Shown here: piece after piece, positions 56,542-64,000 of the stretch | How the letters are laid out: each line of letters opens with the position of its first letter | Position numbering within the stretch: the stretch's first letter is position 1 | Source: Planoprotostelium fungivorum | Taxonomy: Eukaryota; Evosea; Variosea; Cavosteliida; Cavosteliaceae | Direction of reading: 5' to 3' | DNA: 64,000 bases | Assembly: GCA_003024175.1 (NCBI GenBank) | Contig: MDYQ01000156.1 | Coordinates: 1-64,000, forward strand | The notes under the pieces: generated by a model | Database searches by the model: none | Told to the model about the DNA's origin: nothing | The model's input: the letters and a program-made list of their open reading frames with translations, nothing else | Translations under genes and position numbers: made by a program

Positions 56542-56891
56542 TCTCAGTTTGTAATGAATGTGAGAATGCCAATTTGATTTCGGGAGAATGCGGCTTTTCT
56601 CTTTCGACTTCTGCGCTCCATGAGGTTTGTCCACTACACAATGAAGACATTGATAGACCCGAATGGAAGAACCGTGACTCGTGTATACTCTGTATCTGCT
56701 ACTGAGCCCAGATACATTTCCTCGCACTCCAAACAGGATAGGATATGAGAGCCATCCTTCATACTCAGTGGTCGTCTTTGAAGACATCTCATGACATGAC
56801 CGATCAGAGAGGGAGTTGGTGTTGAATAAAAGATTATCGCACAGACGCACTGCGATCCAAATGCTGAAAAGAACGTACATATTTATACAAT

Positions 56892-58588
56892 TTACATCTT
56901 CCTCTCCATGTCCGTGTCTTGTTGATTCCTCCTCTCTCGACTCAGAGACTTGACCAGAGGAGAGTTTCGCGGCATGATGGGGGAGTTGATCATCGCGCTC
57001 ATGCTCAGGAACGCCAGCCTTCTGTCCTTTCCTTCCTTCTTTCGGCTCAACAGAGGCGTCTTAAACGGACTGTTTCTCCTCACGTCGGCCTCATCTTCTA
57101 TTTCTGTCTGCAGGAGTTCCTCGATGAGGTCCTCTAGAGTGATGATGCCCGAAACTTTCTCTGTCTTTGGATTCCAAACGACAGCCATGTGAGCTGATGA
57201 CGATGATGAGCGAGGATCGGCAGGTTGTAGATGGCACTCACATCTTCCCGTTTGAAAGTCTTGCAGTTGTTCGTACAGGGGTTTGTCTTCAAAGACCATA
57301 GGGGCTTTCTCACGCATGAGCTGATGGACAGTGATGCCCTTCTCCGTGTCGACTCCGACCAACTTCTTTACCAATAAGAGACCTACCAGGCAGTCTCTGT
57401 TGCCTTGATAGACTGGAACTCGCGAATGCCCATCTGCATTCAACTTGGACGAGTCAATTTCTGAAGAAGTTACGGACATCACCTGATCGATGAGCTGTCT
57501 GTTGATGGTGGCGTCACAATCGATCATGTATACTTTGTCTATGGGTGTCATGCAGTCAATGACCGTCTTTCCCTTCAAGTCGATGGCTCCCATGATGACG
57601 TTACATTCCTCCGCAGAGAGTGGTCCCTCTACAACGAGTCAATCTCAAACATTTGCGACCATCTGAGGTCACCTTCGAAGGCATGCATGTTGACCAGCTC
57701 TCTCAACTCGTGGCGTTGATACTTTTGGGCGGGCTCACAACCGAACATGGTGTCGAGGATCTTACCTAGAGGCCAAGAGATGGGTGCCGTCAACCACATG
57801 AGGATGCGGACGACCCATGCCGTCTTCGATCCGACGGCCATGCCGAAACGGATGCAGATGGCTTGGGGGATGATCCTACAGGAGGTGAGATGTCGACCCT
57901 TCACAGCGTTCGATGGAGGAGAGATGGCAGTGGGTACTCACTCTCCAAAGAGGAGAACGGCCGTGACGGAGATGGCGATGGCGATGTACTCAGACACGAG
58001 CTTGTCTAAAAAGATGGGGAGTGCCTCCATCGCGGCCGAGTTACAGAGGAGTAGAGTGACCAATAGCCAGTGATGATAGTCTAAGAGGGGAAGAATCCTT
58101 CCCGCGTGCTTCTTCTGGTGGGGTGTTCCTGATTGGATGAGGATCTGAAGATTCATCCTGTCCAAAGACATCAACCCAAGAGTCAGTCCGGACATGAGAC
58201 CTACGTCTGTTATCATCGCATGAAATATATACGGATGGATATTAAGAGCGGAGGAGGTCACATACCTGCAACGAGGACGAGTCCTATGGAGATACCAATG
58301 AAGATCAACTTCTCCGCAAGAGGCATGACGTGTTCAGGGATGACCAAGGTGTAAGTCTCGTTACCGCAGAGGATCTTTCTGTAGTGTGAGTCAATAAAAG
58401 ACATCTCCATTTGCGCGTTGTCATACGTGCAGCGTCACTCACCCATCAGTCAGTCTGTGACACATTATGAATGGATCCTCTTCAGGTGGCGGTAGAGGCT
58501 CGATGGGGTTGGTCTCTATGTGAACTCCAGTGGGTACATCGATACACATGCATGGCAAGATGAGGAGTAAGAGAAGGAAGGCTCTCAT
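56892..58588 (-). CDS. CNNM/ACDP-family metal transporter (DUF21 plus CBS pair)
   Basis: Signal-like start MRAFLLLLLILPCMCIDVPT, then a short extracellular stretch with one CHRLTDG element. The DUF21 membrane domain follows: MPLAEKLIFIGISIGLVLVA, DVGLMSGLTLGLMSLDRMNL, HHWLLVTLLLCNSAAMEALP, YIAIAISVTAVLLFGE, IIPQAICIRFGMAVGSKTAW and ILMWLTAPISWPLGKILD. HELRELVNMHAFE then leads to the CBS pair: GAIDLKGKTVIDCMTPIDKV, HSRVPVYQGNRDCLVGLLLV and a second with MAVVWNPKTEKVSGIITLED. The C-terminus is Arg/Ser-rich with no cNMP domain. CNNM proteins export Mg2+ across the plasma or vacuolar membrane. One intron ends in CGTTGTAG. Confidence 0.93.
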
Positions 58589-58604
58589 TTCCCCCAATAT
58601 AAAG

Positions 58605-58796
58605 TTAATAGACGAAGAGAGAAGAGGGTGTGAAGGGATCCTCCCGTTGGATGCGGAAGATCTTTGCGTAAGAGGGAATGTCATGGACTCTCGGGATGAA
58701 TTTCCCTGAGGATGCTGATTTCTGATAGAAATAGTGTGGTTCGGGGAATTTGGGCCATTCCGAAGATAAGCCTCTAATCTCAACATCAACATGCAT
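58605..58796 (-). CDS. Possible 63-residue small protein
   Basis: From the ATG at 58796: MHVDVEIRGLSSEWPKFPEP, HYFYQKSASSGKFIPRVHDI, ending DPFTPSSLFVY. Amino-acid composition is protein-like and the stop is only 16 bp upstream of the CNNM start. It could be a tiny gene, an upstream frame in the CNNM leader, or chance. I recognise no family. Confidence 0.3.
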   Translation of the reverse strand: MHVDVEIRGLSSEWPKFPEPHYFYQKSASSGKFIPRVHDIPSYAKIFRIQREDPFTPSSLFVY

Positions 58797-58933
58797 TCTA
58801 ATCCACTGCAGCTCCACATCACCTCTTCCTCTCAACACACAAGTCTTCACCTTCTACTCTCAACAATGTCATCTCATCCAAATATACATCGTCGCATCAT
58901 CGCTCTCAGAATCACTCCTTTTATCTACAAAAT

Positions 58934-60185
58934 TCACTCCTGCGCGCTCTGTCTCCTCTTCCTCGTAGTCGTGGTCGGTGCCGCACCCCCCTCCTCCTCT
59001 TCAGCCCTCTTCTTCTTCAGCATTCGGTCTCTCGTCTTCATCTGTTTCATCCTCTGCTCTGCCTCCTGCAGGCTGCTCCCTGCCGCAAATAACGGCGCGT
59101 CTCTGTAGAGGAACGTGTACTTGCCCCTCTTCTCAAAGTACTTTGACAGGAGCTCCACGCAGGACCTGAGGTAATACTTGTAGAGGTCCTGGATGAAGAT
59201 GGAGCTCTGATCTTGCTCGTGAAGGGGAGCGTTTCTGATGTGGAGGGAGTAGAGTTCTGGCAACTTCTTCTCTGGAAAGGCCTCATCGCGAAAGACGAAA
59301 CCGAGGCGGGGTGGTTCATCTGATCCGGCCTGGCAGAATGAGATGATGATGTCATCGTGATGAAACGTGATGTCACCTCCTGGTACGTAACGGGCTCCAC
59401 GATGGCCACGAAATTTCGGTCGGGGTAGCCCAGGACAGTGTTGTTGTAATTGTCGACTAAGAGGTTGTAGATCACGTGTTTGAAGTCGGCGACTCTTGCA
59501 TCTGGAAACTTGCTCATCAGCTCCGGACGCGGTCGATTGTCTCTCTGCATGTCCATGAGCATCTGCTGTTGGTGATGTTGTTGCTGCTGTTGGGAGGAGA
59601 TGGATGGGTGACGCATGTGGTGGGATTGGTGGAGGATGGGCTCGGGCATGGCGAAAGATGGATGGCTGATGGAGAGGTGGTGGGGTTCCGGCATCACGGG
59701 CAGCCCCATAGAAGATGATGCGTCTGGTCGGCTGAAGCTGGCGAGAATGGGAGCCAGACCTGCATGTTCGGCGGGGAGAGTCGTGTGAGAAGGTTCGGGT
59801 TGTCTCCTCGGGAGCGAGATCTGTGCGAGAATTTCAGCTCTCCCTCTACGAATACAATAGGGGATGGTCTCACGAGTTGATCGACCACATTGTGATTCCT
59901 CTCCATGATGGCTCCAAAGTCTTTCTCAGATTTAGAGAGAGGTTGATTTCTCAAGAGAAGAAGTGGATGCATTCCCTGTGATTCGTATCGGTAAATGTTG
60001 GGTTACGGTAAATGTGTTCGACAGTCATTTCGGGCGAAGATTGAGAAAGAGAGACCCTTCACCTCTGGGCGAGGATGCAGGGTAGGGAAAGTTGGTTTTC
60101 TTGGTGCTTCCACAGTGGGTGGAGGAGTATCGACGAGGTAATGGACTTTGTGTTCCATCACGTAGGGGGAATCATCTGCAGACAT
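58934..60185 (-). CDS. Unidentified nuclear-type protein with Gln/His-rich middle
   Basis: Starts MSADDSPYVMEHKVHYLVDT at 60185. An intron (GTGAAG to CACAG) follows TLHPRPE and leads to GMHPLLLLRNQPLSKSEKDF. Then a Pro/His/Met-rich stretch with QQQQQHHQQQ (near 59585), a folded part FPDARVADFKHVIYNLLVDN, NFVAIVEPVTYQE, and after another intron PRLGFVFRDEAFPEKKLPEL, FIQDLYKYYLRSCVELLSKY. The C-terminus is a basic, charged helix (KRAEEEE, TTTTRKRRQSAQE). The exon around 59850-59900 is not fully resolved. Composition suggests a transcription or chromatin protein. Confidence 0.6.
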
Positions 60186-60590
60186 GCTGGATACTATCTG
60201 ACTACTTCTTTATACCAGGCTGTTCAGCAGAATGGTGCTGCTGCTGTTCTGTGTGGACTAGTCCGTTGTTTTCTCACTTTGTTCCACAACACCAAAACTT
60301 TTTATCTTCATGTGCCCACATCGGCTGAGAGTACAGAACGCACTGAATTATTGTATTGGGGACGTCCCTCCTTCAAAGACTTTCTCATTATAGCCTGGTG
60401 GTTCGATGCTGGCATCCACTTATTGGATACGCAGAAATAAAGGATTTAAACTCCTCTTTTAATTCTCATCACGTTCGCATCATTCGGAACGACCTCATTC
60501 TTCACACGACGTCGTGTCTGATCTCACGCACTCTAACGAAGCACCACCTTCACGCTGGAACGCCTGAAGATATTTAGCTCAGCCATCGAG
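60186..60590. other. Divergent 405-bp region
   Basis: Between the start codons of the Gln-rich protein and the PAP2 phosphatase. An open plus-strand frame crosses it (60075-60440) but begins inside the opposite gene's first exon and shows no homology, so I treat it as chance. Confidence 0.4.
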
Positions 60591-62591
60591 ATGGATGTAC
60601 CTCCTCCTCCACAAGAAAGAGAGGCCGCCATGTCGATCAACAGCGATCGTGGAGAGCGGTATAGGTCTTGTATCTCATATCGGGACAGCGACATCGCATC
60701 AGTTCTATCGAGCTCAGATGAAGACGAATGTGAAGGTGTGGAGTGGAGAGGTAACGTCTCACGTCTCACTTCTGCTCAGATACGAACGAGAGTAACAGTA
60801 GTAATGTATTGGAGCCCTCCGAACAAGGAAATGATGATGATTCGAAACACAACAGTTTGAACTCCACGAACTTACGTCCTCGTCCATTCTCGAGAGGTGA
60901 GTCAGTTGATTGTTCTTTGGAATCACATATCTTATCTGATTTAGAATTTCCCTCTCCACCATCCTCTCCCAATTCTTCTGGCATCAACAGACCATTACTG
61001 GGTCAAGATACGGTATCTGACATAGAAGAGGCGAAGAGTTTGGCAGATGTGTGGCCGATCCCCGATCAACGCTGTGAGTCATCCGCTCTTTCCTCCTCCA
61101 TCTATACTGTCGAATAATCTCTCTCATCCTCGCCATCACTCATTTGCATCATTCGATCGATCGACATGGACATAGACTCATCCACTTGTAGTCTTGGTGC
61201 GTATGCCCGACTGGTTCGAGAGCTTCTTCTTTCGATTCGATTCCTCCATCACTCGCGTCCTACAACACAAGAGAAGCAAGTGGATCGGAATCCTCGGAAT
61301 CCTCTTCACCAGTGAGTCCCGCCGAAATCGATCGTTTGAATTTCAAATTCTCTTCGACCCGTGACCTTCTCAGGTATCTTCGCCATCGAAATCGGTTTCG
61401 CTCTGCCGTTTGTACTGTTTGTGTCGGGTTGGGATGCCCTGGCAACGGAGCTGACTTATCTCATGCTGTTCTTGGGTCTCTTGTCTCAGATTCCAAAGAG
61501 ATTCCTGTGGAGGCATCGACCTTACATGGTCAACCGTGCCTACAAGGTTTTATTTCATTTTATTTCTCTCTTCTATGTCGCGACATAATGAAAATGAATC
61601 GGAACGAAAATAGTTCGATTGAAGAGAGACTCACACTTTGTACAGATGAGAGGAGACAAAGAAGGAGCGAAGACTTCTTCTTTTCCATCGAGAGCTGTTA
61701 CCTGCGCCACAGTTTATTCATTTTTCCTCTGCTACGTGTACAATCACCTTTACAATAAGGATGTCAACTACTCCTCTGACTTATTCATCCAATGGTGGAT
61801 GCCCATATTTGTCGGAGCATGTGTCCTCCTATCCAGCTGGTCGAGAATATCTCTCGGTGTACATTATCCATCAGGTGATCATCACATCTCATCATCAACA
61901 TCCATCATGACAATGTAACGATCACGACCGACACATCCTCACGCTCATCATCATCCGATCATCATTACATCACGATCACATCATCACCATCCACCGACAC
62001 GGTCCAGATTGTATCTTTGGCTTCCTCCAAGGCTGTGTCGTCTCTGTCGTGGCAACTGTCCTTCACAACCTCCACAAGACGGGAGCTTACTGGTGCTCCT
62101 CCTGCTTCGAATCCACCACGAGCAACTGCTACGCCGACGCGGCCCACGCCATTCGCCTCTCCGACTTCATTCGAGTCAATTGGGTCGTCTTCGGTTGCTG
62201 CACCATCGTATCCATTCTCATCGTTGGATTTTCGGTGATGAAGCCCATCAACTTTTGGTCCAAGTGCGATCGTGTGTTCGGGTGGGTCGATCATCGAGAT
62301 GATGGAACGAGACGGTGACCGTGATGCAGGATGCTACTCCCCTGCGTCACCTTTCAGATGACCTTCTTGTGTAAAGAACTGTCTCAGAGGCCGGGCAGAG
62401 GAGGTTTCTCTCTGCCGAAACCGTCGCACCCTTGGTGGTCGTGGTTCTTCGGTTTGGGAGTCGTCGGAGTCTCCGCATTTTTCGTCTACAAGAACAAGGG
62501 GCGTTACAGCATGCTGTCCTTTCTCTTGGTCTACTTTGTCCTCTACTTTTCAATGGGAGTCTGGAGGTCGTGGGACGAGATGATCGAGTAG
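60591..62591 (+). CDS. PAP2-family lipid phosphatase, sphingosine-1-phosphate-phosphatase-like
   Basis: Integral membrane enzyme expected to dephosphorylate sphingoid-base phosphates or related lipids in the ER. A Ser/Asp-rich cytosolic head (MDVPPPPQEREAAMSINSDR; a 29-nt intron at 60751-60779) precedes the core. Catalytic motifs: KRFLWRHRP (motif 1), SFPSRAVTCATVY (motif 2, PSRA where many enzymes have PSGH), and SWSRISLGVHYPSD (motif 3, His nucleophile). Helices follow: GFLQGCVVSVVATVLHNLH, WVVFGCCTIVSILIVGFSVM, WWSWFFGLGVVGVSAFFVYK, SFLLVYFVLYFSMGVWRSW. About ten membrane spans, as in SPP1/LCB3. The C-terminus ends SWDEMIE. Motif 2 lacks the usual His, as in the SPP/LCB3 branch, so substrate choice is inferred. 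Confidence 0.85.
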
Positions 62592-62682
62592 GAGAAGTAG
62601 ATGAGACGAAGAAGAAGAGAAGATGGGAGGACGAGACCTGGGATGGTAGAATAAAAGGTCACGCGATGCGGTTGTGTTTTGT

Positions 62683-62688
62683 TTTATT
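62683..62688 (-). terminator. Poly(A) signal AATAAA containing a stop codon
   Basis: GAA-TAA-A at the end of the small membrane protein gene. It supports that frame as a real terminal exon. Confidence 0.5.
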
Positions 62689-63171
62689 CTCTTCCGATCG
62701 GGAAGGCGATGATGGATAATGGCGCGAGTGTCAAACCGATGGTGATCTGAGAGGAACGTGAATAAACGGTGCTATGGACTCACCTAGAGGTGAGGCGGAA
62801 GTTGGAGGGGATGATCCTGTGTGGATGATGTATACCTGGAAGGAAGTCAGAAGCGCTCGGAGGGGTCATGCAAAACGAGACAGACCAGAAGAGAGAGAAG
62901 AATAGACGCGAGTTCCAGTCCTGTCTGCCACCCATCACGGACTTCCTCCTTCGCGATGACGCTAGAGCTTGTCTTCATGTAGGGTGGCCGACGCGAACCT
63001 TATCCTCTGTCACATCCTCTGAATCATCTTCTCTCCCAGCCTGCCGTGTATGATGCTCTGAGTGTATCACTCACAATGATCCACCACAATCCCAAACTCT
63101 GTAGCCGACCCAGCCGACCCGTCCCGAAGATGAACGTCCGTCACGAGTTTTCCCCCGAATCTCTGTGACAT
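62684..63171 (-). CDS. Putative small membrane protein gene
   Basis: First exon from the ATG at 63171: MSQRFGGKLVTDVHLRDGSA, EFGIVVDH, then a GTGAGT donor. Further exon candidates give DGWQTGLELASILLSLLVCL (a membrane helix), then IHHPHRIIPSNFRLTS ending at GTGAGT. The last exon ITIGLTLAPLSIIAFPIGRE is again hydrophobic and ends at a TAA (62686-62684) inside AATAAA. The first-to-second exon join is not resolved, and there may be two genes. Family unknown. Confidence 0.4.
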
Positions 63172-63469
63172 CTCCACACGGAGGAGGCTAAGTGGAATAA
63201 AATTCTTCGTAATCAATTGTTCTCAAAGCAGCGACCAGGTTTTATTCGCCTTTAGAGGGCACTTGCCCCCTTTCATTGTACTTGGGTCAACTTCACCCCT
63301 GAAAGTATCTCGCTTCTCACAGAAATCTCTGTCACCCTCTTTAGAATGTGGAGGTGGGAGCGCTTGGGATAGAGTATGTTGTGTCGAGACACTGTCTAGA
63401 GAAGCACGCTTGGCAGATCGCTTGGGTCGATTCTCTGAAGAGCAGCAATTCTTAGACATTTTGTTTATT
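63172..63469. other. 298-bp intergenic stretch
   Basis: 3' region of the cyclophilin gene and upstream of the small membrane protein. Open frames on both strands here have no ATG-based, conserved-looking content. Confidence 0.4.
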
Positions 63470-64000
63470 TCATCCTGCCAGAGGGTTCGCATGGATGACG
63501 ACCTTGTTGATCTTGATCTCTTTGAGAGGAAAATCTTTTCCATCCACAGGGACTCTCTCCATCTTGTCCAGCGTGTCTAAACCATAGATAACTCTGACAT
63601 CGAGGTGAGACGATGTCATACGGTCAGATGGCCTCACTTTCCGAATATCGTGTAGACGTTGTTGAGGTGGAGTTGCTTGCCATACGTGATAAAAAACTGA
63701 GATCCGTTCGAGTCTGGACCGTTGTTGGCAAATGAGACAATGCCTCTGGCGTTATGCTGGAAGATGTTCGGCACATTAATTGAAATGGATCAGTCTTACT
63801 TGAAGATTAGGATGAAACTCGTCCTGTAACTTGGTTTTGAAGGCGGATTGGCCTCCTTTCCCTGTTCCTGTCGGATCTCCACCTTGTATCATAAACCCTT
63901 TGATGTTTCTAAAGAAAGAGTTCAGATGCATGGAGAAGTTGACCTATAGATGTTACCTGTGAAATATCGTATCATCGTAATAGCCACTCGCACATAGAGC
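63470..64000 (-). CDS. PPIL3: Cyclophilin-type peptidyl-prolyl isomerase, PPIL3-like (5' end beyond window)
   Basis: Catalyses cis-trans isomerisation of prolyl bonds. PPIL3 is a spliceosome-associated cyclophilin. Exons from the window edge: [119 protein letters not shown]. Active-site residues of the family are visible: FHR (Arg), FMIQGGD (Gln), SQFFIT (Phe) and H in KQLHL. The TKLQDEF insertion and NPLAG end match PPIL3 better than other cyclophilins. Introns of about 40-50 nt. The stop TGA is directly followed by AATAAA. Roughly the first 30 residues lie outside the window. Confidence 0.93.

Noticed and set aside
60075-60440. Plus-strand frame of 121 residues
   Set aside because: It begins antisense to the first exon of the Gln-rich protein gene, has no splice support and no recognisable content.
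1-64000. Retroelements, virus-like elements, DNA transposons, rRNA
   Set aside because: I looked on both strands for reverse transcriptase, integrase, capsid and transposase motifs and for long terminal repeats, and saw none. No rRNA-like block was recognised.

Overview
The window is nuclear DNA from a compact, intron-rich protist, most likely an amoebozoan of the protostelid kind. I infer this from gene content, not from a database match. The pointers are an alpha-kinase beside a VwkA-type von Willebrand A protein, a SHAQKYF Myb factor of the MybB kind, a CARMIL-like leucine-rich-repeat protein, a PDI without a KDEL tail, and a secreted lipase resembling conditioned medium factor. About 30 genes are packed into 64 kb. 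Introns are GT-AG, mostly 37 to 95 nt with a few near 29 nt. Intergenic gaps are often under 150 bp, and several stop codons lie inside or beside AATAAA. I saw no convincing tRNA, rRNA, CRISPR array, transposase, retroelement or virus-like element.

Layout. 0-2.3 kb: a cut-off minus-strand gene, a disordered-protein gene, and a three-copy, roughly 120 bp repeat. 2.4-5.7 kb: a coiled-coil protein with a 10-residue Pro/Thr/Glu tandem repeat. 5.8-8.9 kb: alpha-kinase gene, then a VWA gene. 8.9-13.5 kb: HPP-family membrane protein diverging from a CARMIL-like gene. 13.9-16.9 kb: PDI converging with an orphan multi-pass membrane protein. 17.4-22 kb: RPUSD2/Pus9-like pseudouridine synthase and retromer subunit VPS35. 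22.5-23.3 kb: a secreted orphan. 23.4-35.7 kb: VPS13 (about 12 kb), sharing a 142-bp promoter gap with a PB1/coiled-coil/UBA gene (35.9-37.1 kb).

37.5-47.4 kb: two paralogous Cys-rich DnaJ-zinc-finger-like miniproteins, an orphan gene, a thaumatin-like protein, the Myb factor, an NTF2/SigF-like protein, a small orphan, CNOT2 and INO80C/IES6. 47.4-56.5 kb: a membrane/armadillo fusion protein head-to-head with an inositol polyphosphate 5-phosphatase, a PIP-box protein, and the secreted lipase. 56.9-64 kb: a CNNM transporter, an orphan, a sphingosine-phosphate-phosphatase-like PAP2 enzyme, a small membrane protein, and a PPIL3-type cyclophilin cut by the window end.

Shared themes are membrane traffic and lipid handling (VPS35, VPS13, 5-phosphatase, PAP2, PB1-UBA) and RNA or chromatin work (CNOT2, INO80C, Myb, pseudouridine synthase, PPIL3). 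No operon-like logic is expected, but five head-to-head pairs probably share promoters. Multi-exon gene spans run from inferred start to stop and include introns. Splice sites were read by eye from frame, GT-AG ends and protein continuity.
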